The notes beneath the pieces are model-generated. The model was not told the origin of the DNA and did no database searches. It saw nothing but the letters and a program-made list of their open reading frames with translations. Positions 1-11,578 of a DNA stretch of 64,000 nt are shown here, piece after piece (positions within the stretch are counted from its first letter, which is position 1; each line of letters begins with the position of its first letter). The position numbers and the translations under genes were made by a program. The DNA is from Schistocephalus solidus (taxonomy: Eukaryota > Platyhelminthes > Cestoda > Diphyllobothriidea > Diphyllobothriidae): NCBI GenBank assembly GCA_017591395.1, contig WEDG01001348.1, positions 62,001-126,000 on the forward strand, given 5' to 3'.

Positions 1-2272
1 AAAAAAATATTCCTCATGGACGCTAATGGTAGGTCAGAATTGTTTAGTGCATATTTTGAAAGCACCTCACTATTGAGTCAACCAATTCCCTCCTGTCCTC
101 CGCTTTTAGAGAAAGCGTTCGATTCAATTGTGGTCTCTTCAGGCCTAATTCTGAAACATAAGTCGTTTGAAAGGTAAAGGTAGATATATCGATATATCTT
201 TTTATTTGAGTACCTGGAAGGCCATTGGCATTAGAAAAAATAAAATGAATGTGCAAAAATAGACAGTTCTTAAGTTATGAATAGCAAGTCAGCTTCTTGG
301 CGGTCAGGTGTTCGAATCAGTGAGGTGAAAAAAATAAATAAAAAAAAATGAAGACTGGAAAATGTCTTGGGCATTTTTACGGAAGAGGAATGTGTTGAAT
401 GGGGTTTGTGGGATTTTAAGGAAAAAAAACTCTCCCTAGTGGAAGAAACAGATATGTGCGAAGTAAGATCGTCATGCTGATGAGAGCGCATGAGTGTTCA
501 AAACGCTGCTCATTCGGGGAGAAAGTATGTAACGATAGGAGCTAAGTTCCATCACCGCATGTTTGATCATAAGACATATCGACTAGCTGTAGGGAGAACC
601 CGTCAAGGATGCTAGACAGGGAAGCAACGCGGTAATCATCAGTGCACTTAGGATCGAACGAATAAAAGAACCATAGATATCGCGAAGGTCGTCGTTAAAG
701 TGACAGAGATGTGAACACAACACTCTCATTGCTGATTGCTGAGACCACAGACAAGGTGGCGAAAACAGTGGAAAACGTCACGATCGTCAACGGTCCGTGC
801 AGGGTTGACACCATGGAGGAGGTTAAAGGTCATAAAGACCATCGCCCTGAGGCGCGGCAAAAGCTACGGCTAACGAGGTTGTAGCACTTAGCCCAGGGCC
901 AAAAAGGGAGAACCGCAAAGATGAAGGAAACCAGCGGGATCGTCAATATTTTGCAATGATCGCCGAAATCAAGAGGGGACGAAAAATGACTGCTAAGATC
1001 CTATTTTTAAAAAGCCCAGGAGAAACAAAACTGCCTAATGAGGAGATATGAAGCAGCATGGTAGGTGTGGCGAAATGACGCCCATTCTCAAGCCATGGCT
1101 CATTCGACAAGAAGCCCCCACAAATTCAAGTTCGATGAAACCAAAATTCTTGAAAGAGGTGATAATAACGTAAGGCATTAGTTGCTTGAATCATGGCTTA
1201 CAAAGGCCCAGTCTATTAACAAATGCCATAGCCTCCCCAACCCATATTCTGTTTTGAGGCTCAGGTTGACCAGAATAATCGGGAGCTTTGGGAGCGATCC
1301 AGTGAACGCATTTTCAAGCGCCAGTACCAGTGAGGCAGATGACCGAGCAAACATCCCGCCAAGCTCCAAACGGGTGACGAACTTTCAGAGGATAACGACC
1401 CGCATGCCGGTCATCAAACACTAAGCACACCAGAGCGCATTCATCATCAATGAAGGGGGAGCCGTTAATTGTCCTCGGCATGCAGTAGCATACCGACATC
1501 ATCCTATAGTTAACGCAACTCCCTTTGTACGAATTACCCGTATCTGATACTGTCTCTGCTGATGGGCTCTAGTTGGAATCCAAAACGCCAGGCGAATAAA
1601 TCTCTTGTCCAAGCTATTGCATCTACCTCTTCTCAATTACTTCCTGGGACTCGCATTTTTGCTTGTATCGGCAATTTATTTGAGCGCGACGTGCTCCGAT
1701 CGACCCGACGATGGGAAACATTTGCCATTTTAGAGGCCTCTACTTATGCGCAGTTTCGGTTTCTGCACCGGTTTCATACAAACCCCCGGTTAAAATGGAG
1801 CTGACCAGGCGCGCAGTAGTTCAACACGGTAGACGAATGATCCGTGGGCTCCTTCAAGATTGCCACGCGAGGCTGCACAAACACCGTCCGTGTATTGACC
1901 GAGAAAAGGAGGAATACGCTTTATTTTGAAGTATCATTCAAAATTTTCATCAAAAAAGAAATGGCTCCATTCGCTTAGAGAATAGGATAAGTGACCATTT
2001 TATGCAAGAATCAAAACGTCAAAAATGAACATCTAGTCGGGGACAGTTACAATCCCAGCTTCTGTATTTCAGTCCTTTCACACGTAAGGTAGCGGGCTTG
2101 AAATGGTAAAACAGAGCACTGATATGCCGATGTATGGTAAGCTATATGACAAAAACCTCGGCGCATCGGACGAGAAGACTTCATGGCAATCACCTCAGAG
2201 TGGAGGGGATGGGTAGCATCGAGAATTCACGAGAAATTTTTGACTGTTGTGAAGTGCCATTTTGTTATCAAG
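1..2272 (+). repeat. Left arm of a large inverted repeat (cut by the window edge)
   Basis: This stretch reads, in reverse complement, almost base for base as 5982-8257. Base 1 pairs with 8257 and base 2271 with 5983, so the two arms differ very little in length. I see only scattered substitutions, probably a few per cent. The arm starts at window base 1, so its outer end and any target-site duplication cannot be seen. Both strands have short open frames broken by stops, for example one of 80 codons at 1562-1804 (+) and one of 62 codons at 1314-1502 (-). None matches a family I recognise. It could be a long terminal inverted repeat of a foldback or DNA transposon, or two copies of one repeat inserted in opposite directions. 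Confidence 0.9.
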
Positions 2273-2548
2273 ATAGGCATCCGCGTGAGTATTGAAGGCA
2301 ACAAGGTCATCAAAGCCAACAGCGAAAACGGACGTAGATTCACACGATTAAAGTCACACCGTAAGCTACTAAGATGCACGCAAGAATATAAAACCCGTTT
2401 TTTTACTTTTTTCGCAAACAGTGGCTTTATATTCTTGCGAGCATCTTAGTATCTTACGGTGTGACTTTAATCGTGTGAATCTACGTCCGTTTTCGCTGTT
2501 GGCTTTGATGACCTTGTTGCCTTCAATAGGCACGCTGATGCCTCTCTT
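2270..2548. repeat. Hairpin-forming inverted repeat, 123-bp arms and 33-base loop
   Basis: The arm 2270-2392 is the reverse complement of 2426-2548 with only a few mismatches, around a T-rich 33-base loop. The inner end of the large left arm meets this hairpin exactly. Read inward, both arms give the same open frame (plus strand from the left, minus strand from the right), with the shared peptide motif GNKVIKANSENGRRF. The copied piece therefore probably came from a coding sequence. I do not recognise that protein. A folded transcript of either strand would make a long perfect stem. Confidence 0.9.
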
Positions 2549-2569
2549 GACCACGTTTTGACCAACCAA

Positions 2570-4085
2570 CCTATGTTTTTCCTTCTTAAAAACAGAGCTC
2601 CATTGTCCGGTTCCAATAATTGTGTATTATAAAACCTCCCAAAAATTTATTTCGCATGCGCTGCTAATCAAATCCGAAAGGATAATTAAGGTTCGTGACA
2701 CATCACCGGAAAACATTTGCCTTCTCCAGACTTGTATATCGTACGCTATCCCCGTCTTACTCAGTCAATCTTATGTCAAGTTGTGCTCCAGCTACCTTAA
2801 AATATGCTTAAAAGAAATTTGTAATATCCATTGTCCTCTTGATACCGTTATGGTACAACCTGGCAGAATTTCTTCTCCCTATCTAAAATTTTTAGAATTA
2901 AAAAATAACTTCTCTACAAGCTAGGTCTCCATGGCAGTCTAAAGGATGTTAATGTCTTGATTAAAAGTGAGTTTTCCAGATTATATGAATTGTTTGTTAG
3001 TCAGTTTTTGCCTCTCCGTCCACACCTTTTCGGCTTTCCTCCTCTTAACTCTGGAGGAATCTTAAGCGTCTCATAACCAAAGTGGTAAACTGACACATTT
3101 TGATGTTGATTTAGACTCTCTTAATGAACATTTTATCCATACTTTTAATGACTCCAATCCCCTTCCAAACAAACTTTCGCTTCTATCATGCGTTTTTTCT
3201 CCTGTGTCAGTGGCAACAGTGGAGGAACACCTGAAAAAGGTCCGTGGTTCAACTGCTGCTTGGCCGGATAATGTCACGCCATATGTTTTAAAATAAAGCT
3301 GCTCCCAGATTGCCACTATTTTGATGTATATTATAAACATTCCTTCATGGAGTCAAAGATTCCTGATACTTTGTGCTCAGTTAACATCACGCCTATCCCT
3401 AAAAGATCCGCTAAATGTGGTCCTAAGTCTTTCCGTTCAATTGCCTGCTCTTCCGCTTTACTGACGCTTGCTGAGTGAGTCATTCTCGATTCAATTAAGC
3501 CATTTTCCTCCAATATCTCCGTGTTACTCTAGACGCCGTTGCACTTGTGTACATTCAGCTTTACGAGATTAAGATTTAGGCCTGCCCTGCCTATGCATGC
3601 GCATTTCCTGGCTACTCCTCTGCCTTCAACACCATCTCGCGCCATCTCTTCCTAAAAAAATCATCCACATGTGGCTCTCCCGACTGGGTTGTCTCTTGGA
3701 TCGAAGACTGTTTTAGTTCCAACAATTAATTCGTACAATCCGGTAAGCGGAAATATACTGTCCTTTAAAAATATTTGCGGTATTCTTCAAGGTGCCATCC
3801 TATCCCCTCACCACTTCTCCCTCCATACCGACGATTTGAGAGAACCGAACGACTGTCTGTACATAAAATATGCCAACGATATTGTATTTGGCTATCCTCT
3901 TAAAAATCAGACACATCACAAGTCTCTGAAGGATGGCCTAGACCCTGTCTCAGCTTGCTCGTCAGATAATGGTCTTCAACTTAACCATAAGAAATCTGCC
4001 CAATGTGTTTTTCCCCTGCGACCCTCCCCTAGATCTGAATTCTCAGCCGTTCTTCCCAACGATGTATCCTCTTTCCGGTAAATTG
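2570..4085 (+). pseudogene. Decayed LINE reverse transcriptase, family A (L2-like)
   Basis: Broken plus-strand reading frames carry the reverse transcriptase blocks of a non-LTR retrotransposon in the right order. The first block is near 3210-3295 (VEEHLKKVRGSTAAWPDN). The second is at 3340-3475 (ITPIPKRSAKCGPKSFRSIA). The catalytic block is at about 3607-3640 and reads GYSSAFNTI. Then come GILQGAILSP and YANDIVFGYPL within 3671-4081. The 'SSAFNTI' form is typical of L2/Rex-type elements and differs from the other LINEs here. It is dead: the catalytic Asp of block A reads Gly (GGC), YADD reads YAND, and several stops and frameshifts interrupt it. No endonuclease part was recognised. Clade assignment is from motif style only. 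Confidence 0.75.
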
Positions 4086-4109
4086 GTATTACTCTGAGCT
4101 CCCATCTTT

Positions 4110-4380
4110 CATTCTCTCAAATACTTCCTACTCAACCAGCTGCCAGCTGACTAAGTTAAAATTTATTTGGGTCAGGAGACTGGAAGCAGGCTTTTGTCTC
4201 CTTTTTCGACTAAATAATAGCTCAAATCTCCCCAAGTTTTCCGATATTACCGCCGTTAGTCTTCCTTATAACCTAAAATGTTCCCCACTAATTATACCTC
4301 CTCCTGCATCCTCCACGTGTAAACGCTCTCTACTCTTTGGAATAACTTGCCTATTGAAATTACATCGTTAACTAGATGGC
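4110..4380 (+). mobile_element. LINE family B fragment (C-terminal end of the polyprotein)
   Basis: This piece matches the reverse complement of 13555-13835, the C-terminal part of the minus-strand family B element. The run covering 'RRLEAGFCLLFRLNN' and 'NNLPIE' is recognisable. It lacks the roughly 24 bases carrying 'tctttcattctaggtatag' that are present in the 13.6 kb copy. It abuts the family A relic on the left and a different repeat on the right, so it is a separate truncated copy. Confidence 0.75.
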
Positions 4381-4480
4381 ACCGGACGCTGACTAGCGCG
4401 TGAATTAGATGATAGCGATTGTAGAATTGCGTTGAATCTACCGCATTCATTCCTCCTCCCCCACCTGGCTCCGGTGGCAT
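4381..4480 (+). repeat. Short dispersed repeat (CCTCCTCCCCCACCTG type), copy 1
   Basis: The stretch from GACGCTGACTAGCGCGTGAA through CTACCGCATTC to CCTCCTCCCCCACCTG and the following CCGGTG resembles 45225-45325, where the same blocks occur in the same order and orientation. No coding potential is evident. It looks like a dispersed non-coding repeat inserted between two pieces of LINE family B. Its ends are uncertain. Confidence 0.6.
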
Positions 4481-4974
4481 GAATCTTTACAGCACGTACC
4501 TGGTAGCAAATTCTTCCGTCCGAAGGATTGATTTAAACGGGCATGGAAGGAGTAATAACCTAGCCCGAGAAGTTTTCTATCGTTTATGTAAAGCACTAAT
4601 AATGGATAATACTTAAAATATATTACAGTACAGATTGTGTGCGTACGCTGTAGAATCATTTGTTCGGGCAAACTACCTCCCGCTACATGTTTTTTTTTTT
4701 CTGTGGAGTGGAATGTAGTTAGTTACCTTTGGAAATCCGTCTATCCTCACTCAATAAGCTGGGCAACAGTTAGCAGTTCAACAGGTGGTCTAATTCATTA
4801 CAGCCCTCAGAAAACAAATAACGGAATGTAATTTTATTGCAGGATTGTTTCTGGATCTGCATTTACGCAAGAAACATACGTACGCTTTCCTTATTGCAAA
4901 AACGTCCAGTACTACTGCGTTGTGCTAAAAAGTACAAAATGGAAGACCCCAAGGACTGCACCATGGTCTAGGTA
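4481..4974. other. No recognisable gene between LINE fragments
   Basis: Short open frames occur on both strands but none resembles a protein family and no splice-supported exon is visible. The stretch separates two family B fragments that share the same sequence at their facing edges (around 4342-4376 and 4985-5020). Those edges diverge by several substitutions, so they are two old copies rather than a target-site duplication. Confidence 0.5.
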
Positions 4975-5757
4975 TAGTTTTCTTTGAAATAACTTGCCAT
5001 TTGAAATAAGTTCGTTAACTAGTCTATCTGCATTCAAGCGAAGACTGCACATTTATCTTAGCACTGGCTCTATTAACCTTTTATTTTTCTCATCTTTTCC
5101 AAGTAACTTTCCCCATGACTCATAGAAAGGACCATCAGGAATTTAAGTGACCCTCTTGAAATTATATTTTCGCTACCTCGAGTCTCCCCATGAACCATGA
5201 TGTCTCCTTATACCACCAGTCATTCAAATGATGAAGTCATTCGGACGTACCTATTTGAACGTACACAGTCTAAATTTCTGTCATTTCGTTGGATACTTAC
5301 CATCATCAGAATTCAATTCTGGATTCAAAGATGCTGAGGACTTAAGTACATTGACGCATTTTCGTGAGTTTTTGTTTCATACGCTTAAGTGATCAAGAAC
5401 GAACCATGTCGACGTTTCATTATTTCATTCTGAAATGCTGCTATAATAATAGCCTTCTCTACCACCTTATCTTATTTTTTTAAGCAGTTTTTTCCTCCTA
5501 TCCTCTATTCGAAAATGGAGGCCTATTTAACTCTGTCTCCATTTTTGAGGTATGAGTTTTTTCACTGCCTATATTATAGTTCACTATTATTTTGAGAACA
5601 TCGCTAATCCTTGCCCTAACAGGACAATTTCTGCCTAAATTATTAAATATTTGTACATCTTATTTGCGCACATTGTCATAATTTTATTTCGGTACTAGTG
5701 TTTGTCTAGACAGTGCCTTGCCGGCCATAACCAAATATAAATTCTAAATATCGATAC
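4975..5757 (+). mobile_element. LINE family B fragment with 3' untranslated end
   Basis: It matches the reverse complement of roughly 12840-13610. It begins in the C-terminal coding part and runs through the 3' untranslated region, including the block ending in CCAAATATAAATTCTAAATAT at 5727-5747. The same terminal block recurs at 12830-12900 (minus-strand element) and near 25490-25550. That identifies it as the 3' end of this family. The coding part is heavily mutated. Confidence 0.75.
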
Positions 5758-5981
5758 TCTTTTTAAAAAATCCTACACTTCTATATTGTATCTATCGTTT
5801 ACGTTCCTATCCCACCCCTTAAGTCCTTATCTGGTGATTTAGAGGCATGTATACTTCACCTCATCCATTATTGTTCTCACGTGATTTTTCCAGCTTCGCT
5901 TAAAAAGGATTTGTTTATTTTAAAACGTATCCTTCGATTGCTCCCTTCGGCTGCCGGTGTTTATTCTGCTGTTTTAGTGGA
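5758..5981. other. Unassigned spacer before the right inverted-repeat arm
   Basis: AT-rich sequence without a convincing reading frame. It may be a remnant of another LINE, but nothing specific can be read from it. Confidence 0.4.
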
Positions 5982-8257
5982 TTTGATAACAAAATGGCAC
6001 TTCAGAACAGTCAAAACTTTTCTCGTGAATTCTCGATGCTACCCATCCCCTCCACTCTGAGGTGATTGCCGTGAAATCTTCTCGTCCAATGCGCCGAGGC
6101 TTTTGTCATATAGCTTACCATACATCGGCATATCAGCGCTCTGTTTTACCATTTCAAGCCCGCTACCTTACGTTTGAAAGGACTGAAATACAGAAGCTGG
6201 GATTGTAACTGTCCCCCACTAGATGTTCATTTTTGACGTTTTGATTCTTGCATAAAATGGTCACTTATCCTATTCTCTAAGCGAATGGAGCCATTTCTTT
6301 TTTGATGAAAATTTTGAATGATACTTCAAAATAAAGCGTATTCCTCCTTCTCTCAGTCAATCCACGGACGGTGTTTATGCAGCCTCACGTGGCAATCTTG
6401 AAGGAGCCCACGGATCATTCGTCTACCGTGTTGAACTACTGCGCGCCTGGTCAGCTCCATTTTAACCGGGGGTTTGTATGAAACCGGTGCAGAAACCGAA
6501 ACTGCGCATAAGTAGAGGCCTCTAAAATGGCAAATGTTTCCCATCGTCGGGTCGATCGGAGCACGTCGCGCTCAAATAAATTGCCGATACAAGCAAAAAT
6601 GCGAGTCCCAGGAAGTAATTGAGAAGAGGTAGATGCAATAGCTTGGACAAGAGATTTATTCGCCTGGCGTTTTGGATTCCAACTAGAGCCCATCAGCAGA
6701 GACAGTATCAGATACGGGTAATTCGTACACGGGGAGTTGCGTTAACTATAGGATGATGTCGGTATGCTACTGCATGCCGAGGACAATTAACGGCTCCCCC
6801 TTCATCGATGATGAATGCGCTCTGGTGTGCTTAGTGTTTGATGACCGGCATGCGGGTCGTTATCCTCTGAAAGTTCGTCACCCGTTTGGAGCTTGGCGGG
6901 ATGTTTGCTCAGCCATCTGCCTCACTGGTACTGGCGCTTGAAAATGCGTTCACTGGATCGCTCCCAAAGCTCCCGATTATTCTGGTCAACCTGAGCCTCA
7001 AAACAGAATATGGGTTGGGGAGGCTATGGCATTTGTTAATAGACTGGGCCTTTGTAAGCCATGATTCAAGAAACTAATGCCTTACGTTATTATCACCTCT
7101 TTCAAGAATTTTTGGTTTCATCGAACTTGAATTTGTGGGGGACTTCTTGTCGAATGAGCCATGGCTTGAGAATGGGCGTCATTTCGCCACACCTACCATG
7201 CTGCTTCATATCTCCTCATTAGGCAGTTTTGTTTCTCCTGGGCTTTTTTAAAAATAGGATCTTAGCAGTCATTTTTCGTCCCCTCTTGATTTCGGTGATC
7301 ATTGCAAAATATTGACGATCCCGCTGGTTTCCTTCATCTTTGCGGTTCTCCCTTTTTGGCCCTGGGCGAAGTGCTACAACCTCGTTAGCCGTAGCTTTTG
7401 CCGCTCCTCAGGGCGACGGTCTTTATGACCTTTAACCTCCTCCATGGTGTCAACCCTGCACGGACCGTTGACGATCGTGACGTTTTCCTCTGTTTTCGCC
7501 ACCTTGTCTGTGGTCTCAGCAATCAGCAATGAGAGTGTTGTGTTCACATCTCTGTCACTTTAACGACGACCTTCGCGATATCTATGGTTCTTTTATTCGT
7601 TCGATCCTAAGTGCACTGATGATTACCGCGTTGCTTCCCTGTCTAGCATCCTTGACGGGTTCTCCCTACAGCTAGTCGATATGTCTTATGATCAAACATG
7701 CGGTGATGGAAATTAGCTCCTATCGTTACATAATTTCTCCCCGAATGAGCAGCGTTTTGAACACTCATGCGCTCTCATCAGCATGACGATCTTACCTCGC
7801 ACATATCTGTTTTTCTTCCACTAGGGAGAGTTTTTTTTCCTTAAAATCCCACAAACCCCATTCAACACATTCCTCTTCCGTAAAAATGCCCAAGACATTT
7901 TCCAGTCTTCACTTTTTTATTTATTTTTTTGACCTCACTGATTCGAACATCTGACGGCCAAGAAGCTGACTTGCTATTCATAACTTAAGAACTGTATATT
8001 TTTGCACATTCATTTTATTTTTTCTAATGCCAATGGCCTTCCAGGTACTCAAACAAAAAGATATATCGATATATCTACCTTTACCTTTCAAACGACTTAT
8101 GTGTCAGAATTAGGCCTGAAGAGACCACAATTGAATCGAACGCTTTCCCTAAAAGCGGAGGACAGGAGGGAATGGGTTGACTCAGTAGTGAGGTGCTTTC
8201 AAAATATGCACTAAGCAATTCGGACCTACCATTAGCGTCCATGAGGAATATTTTTTT
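5982..8257 (-). repeat. Right arm of the large inverted repeat
   Basis: Reverse complement of 1-2272 with few differences. The short open frames of the left arm recur here on the opposite strand, for example 6451-6693 (-), 6753-6941 (+), 6886-7077 (+) and 8002-8214 (+). Stops and lengths are largely kept between arms. That follows from the high nucleotide identity and does not show selection on a protein. The outer end near 8257 is set only by the window edge of the other arm and may lie further right. Confidence 0.9.
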
Positions 8258-8274
8258 AATCATTTAGCTAAGGA

Positions 8275-9060
8275 GGGATTTCATGATAACGCTTAGAAGA
8301 AGACCGATGACGGAAGATTTTTATTTAGTTATTTATTGCCAGTTTACATGCTTGGTAAAAAGAGATGTACAGTAGAAGATCGAACTGACAGTGAAAAAAA
8401 CTCCTGGTAGTTCTTTTCAGTGTTTCGGGATAAAAAAATCTGCAGATATTTGAATGATCACCGTTCGGGACGGTGACGGGGTTGACACTAGTGTACGGCG
8501 TAGTCGTTCTCCCTTCAGTGTTATAGATCCGGTATTCTGCACCAGGTAATGAAGTGTCAGCGAACGGTTGCTTGCGGTCGACTGAGAAATTTGCCGATTA
8601 TGGACTGCAGAGGCAGCAATATTGCCCTTAGCATGAAGCCTGTCACACGGTTCAGAGTCCCGTACGCCATCAAAACGGAAGAGTGATGCCACCGAGTCGA
8701 CACCCGAAATTCATGAAGGGTGTCCTGAATGTAGAATACTAGGTACAGCTATCTTAAAAAAGGATACTTTTGCTGAGTTTTTGATACTTCTATGTAGTTT
8801 ATTCCAGATTGCTACAGCGTTTACTGAAAAAAACGGACGGTATCTAGCTGTGCGTGCCAGAGGAAGAAATTAACAGACATCACGAGTGGTTGAGCTGCCG
8901 CAGAGTAGTAAGGGGGTTAAAGTTACAACTGTTCAAAAGTTTAAACAGCGCAAATAGTCCCTTCTGTAACCTGTGAAGGCACAATGGATTGAAGTAAGCA
9001 AGCTTACAGCTGTAAGGCTGAAATGCTGGAAACTTGTCTGGGAATTAAAATCAAGACTGA
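8275..9060 (-). mobile_element. LINE family D fragment (3' part), copy 1
   Basis: This stretch parallels 21215-21900 in the same orientation. Shared blocks include 'ttattgccagtttaca', 'ctgacagtgaaaaaaa', 'ttctgcaccag' and 'ttccagattgct'. In both copies the minus strand ends a reverse transcriptase polyprotein (a tract around FTGYRRDYLRCLNF here). Then follows a 3' untranslated region of some 650 bases that ends near 8275. The coding part is mutated and the fragment is 5' truncated. Confidence 0.7.
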
Positions 9061-9245
9061 AGGGTGGCAAACCAGTAATAATCAAGATAGCGAAATAACA
9101 TTGTCTGGATACCAAATAGATCAGAGGGACAGACAAAACTGACAGGGTGGTGGGATACGTGTAAAACAAGTCCTAATAGTGCTCGACAAGACGACCCAGT
9201 TTGCGTGCAACACGGAAGACATATGGTATATAAACTCAAACTTGC
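9061..9245. other. Junction sequence between LINE D and LINE C fragments
   Basis: No recognisable domain. It could be the linker after the endonuclease of family C, but no diagnostic motif (such as GDFN or SDH) is present. Confidence 0.35.
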
Positions 9246-11200
9246 ATGCCTCTCTCAAAAATAAATCGCTTCTGTAGGCGTTACAGACAAACCGGCTCCG
9301 ATGCTCACATACGGGAAGATAAGCAGCAACTCAACGTTTTTAAAAGCGAGGCTACTAAGTTGTTAAGAAAGTGCAAACTAAACATACTCCAAAAACCGTT
9401 AGAACACCCCAAAAATGCTATATGGCTACATAGGGAGTACAAAGAGAACTTGGGAAACGATTCCTGCCCTTAGGCCGGCGGACAGAAAACTGGAGACCGA
9501 CGACCAGTTTAAAGCATCACTTCTTTCCAAATTCGTTCAGACCGTCTTCACCTAAGAGCTGAATACTTTTGCTACTATTCCACCCGTTTGTCAACCAATG
9601 TTTTCCCCTCCTTTGCCTTCCTCCTCCACCTCCTCTTCATACACAAACGAGGACCTAGACATAGACCTTTCATCGACTATAGTTAGAACCGAATTACGCC
9701 GTATAAAGCCCGCCAAGTCGCCTGGGCCAGATAGAATTCCTACATTAGCACTTAGAAAACTTGCTGACGAACGGTTTGAACTACTGTCCATCATATTCCA
9801 AAATTTCTTTGAAGAAAGCAAACTCGCAGAAGGATGGAAGTGTGCATTCATCGCCGCGATCTATAAAGGAGGTGCACGACTGGACTGTGAAAATTACCAC
9901 CCTCTCAGTTTAACTTGCATAGCGCATGAAATAAGGGAGCGTATTATCAAGAGGCATTTAATGCGCTATCTGGATAACAACTAAATCATATGCGATGTTC
10001 AACACGGCTTCCTTTAAGGACGTTCCTGTCTCACGAGTGCCCTTCAGTCGCACAAGAAATGGACAGAGGCTACAGATAAGGGTTTTCAGTAGATGTCATA
10101 ATTTTGACTTCAAGAAGGCCTTTGATAGCGTACCACACAGGCTTCTTTTACAGAAGATTTGGGACGTAGGAATTCGAGGAAACCTTTTAAATTGAATCAC
10201 GAGCTTATGTCCTTCAGAGTACAGAGATATTTTGTTGGGAACTCTAGATTAAAATGGGCAAAAGTAGAAAGTGTTGTTCCACAGGGTTTTGTTTTGGGCC
10301 CCCTACTCTTCTTATCTATGTGAAAAACTGTCTGAATGACCTAGATTGTGAAGCTGTCATGTTTGCAGATGACATAATAAAATGGACTGAAGTTAACTGT
10401 GCTGAGGACGCAAAAGGATAAAAATCAAAAATCGAAAAACTAAGTGCCTGGTCGGCCAGGTGGCTTCTTAAGTTTAATGTATCCGATTGCGTGATCCTAC
10501 ATATAAGCGCGGTCGAAAAGTATCTCGGAAACACCAGACCTTTATTAATGGCACTGCATTAAAAGAGGTAGAAACACAATAAGATCTGGGCATGTGGATA
10601 ACTGCAAATTTGATGCCCTCCGCACACTGTGAGAAAGCAGTACAGAAGGCAACATGTACACTGCATTGGATCAGACGTGCATTTAAAATATTCCCCCTGA
10701 TATCTTCGGAAATGTCTTTGGCGTCTTCATGAGACCAAATTTAGATTACGGAATACCAGCCTGGATACCGTGGGGGAAGAAAGATGTTGACCTGCTTGAA
10801 CAGGTGCAACGGAGAGCAACGAAGATGGTCGAGGGTCTTAAGATTTACCGTACCGAGACCGATTGTAAGGCTTGACTTATTTCCTCTTTCGTACAGGCAT
10901 TTACAGTGTAGATTACTCTGGATTATCCGGGGCCATGATTCCTCCCTGAGATCGGAAGATTTCTTCGAATTTTCCTGTGAAACGTACAGGACTGACGGAA
11001 ACCAGCAGGGTGTTTAAAAATCACTCACTTTCGTTTTCCTTTTCGACCAACCATCCCAGCGGCCGTGGTGGAAGTCGAGTCCCCACAGTTCAACGACATA
11101 CATCCTTCAAAGGATCAATCGTCCGACAATACTCCCTTCTCTCTGTAAAGTCTTCTGATCCGGTGAAGTTAAACTTTTGTATTACCTATCGCTATTGAAC
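9246..11200 (+). pseudogene. LINE family C polyprotein relic, copy 1 (CR1-like)
   Basis: Plus-strand pieces in order are as follows. The linker (9246-9473) carries a basic stretch with FKSEATKLLRKCK. The reverse transcriptase N-terminal part (9598-9984) has IKPAKSPGPDRIP and GWKCAFIAAIYKGGARLDCE. The catalytic block near 10110-10195 reads FDFKKAFDSVPHRLLLQKIW. VPQGFVLGPLLFL and an intact MFADDIIKW lie at about 10275-10385. The C-terminal part near 10690-10860 has FMRPNLDYGIPAW and EQVQRRATKMVEG. Both catalytic Asp blocks are still present, but frameshifts and stops separate the pieces. No endonuclease domain precedes it, so it is 5' truncated. The 3' end is not sharp. The motifs fit CR1-like LINEs. 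The function would have been reverse transcription at the insertion site. Confidence 0.8.
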
Positions 11201-11340
11201 TCATTCTCAGATATCATCTTTCGTTATTAGTTTTCTACATTTCATCGACTACATATTCTCGTAAATAAGTAACCATCTGCCCTCTACGTTATCTACTTCT
11301 ATGAGTCTTGCCCTAATAGCAATGTAATACGATTCAAAGC

Positions 11341-11560
11341 TCGGCCGGTCGTACGTCAATCGTAGCTGAAATTTGATTGGTTGCTAGTGCACCTCGATGA
11401 CGCGTAGCTAAGGGCACAAAGAATGCGCGCAGCGTTCTTGGCAAATTGATCGGGCACTGAGCTGTCAAGCCCGCGCGCGCCGTGCCACGCCATTTCCTAC
11501 GCTCTCGTGCTGCGACGCGGACGCTTAACTGCCTGCACCCCTGTTATGTATATACTGACC
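11341..11560. other. CpG-rich leader-like segment
   Basis: This stretch is rich in CG dinucleotides (GCGCGC runs near 11470-11480) compared with the AT-rich surroundings. It ends in a pyrimidine tract, TTTTTGCTTTTTTGCAG, directly before an ATG-containing open frame. It could be the 5' part of a transposon or a promoter remnant. Nothing more specific can be supported. Confidence 0.35.
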
Positions 11561-11578
11561 GTTTTTGCTTTTTTGCAG

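Noticed and set aside
4342..5020. Target-site duplication around 4381-4974
   Set aside because: The matching edges are both family B sequence and differ from each other by several bases and a deletion. They are two separate old copies.
1..8257. Long terminal repeats of an LTR retrotransposon
   Set aside because: The arms are inverted, not direct, and the core has no gag, protease, integrase or primer-binding site.
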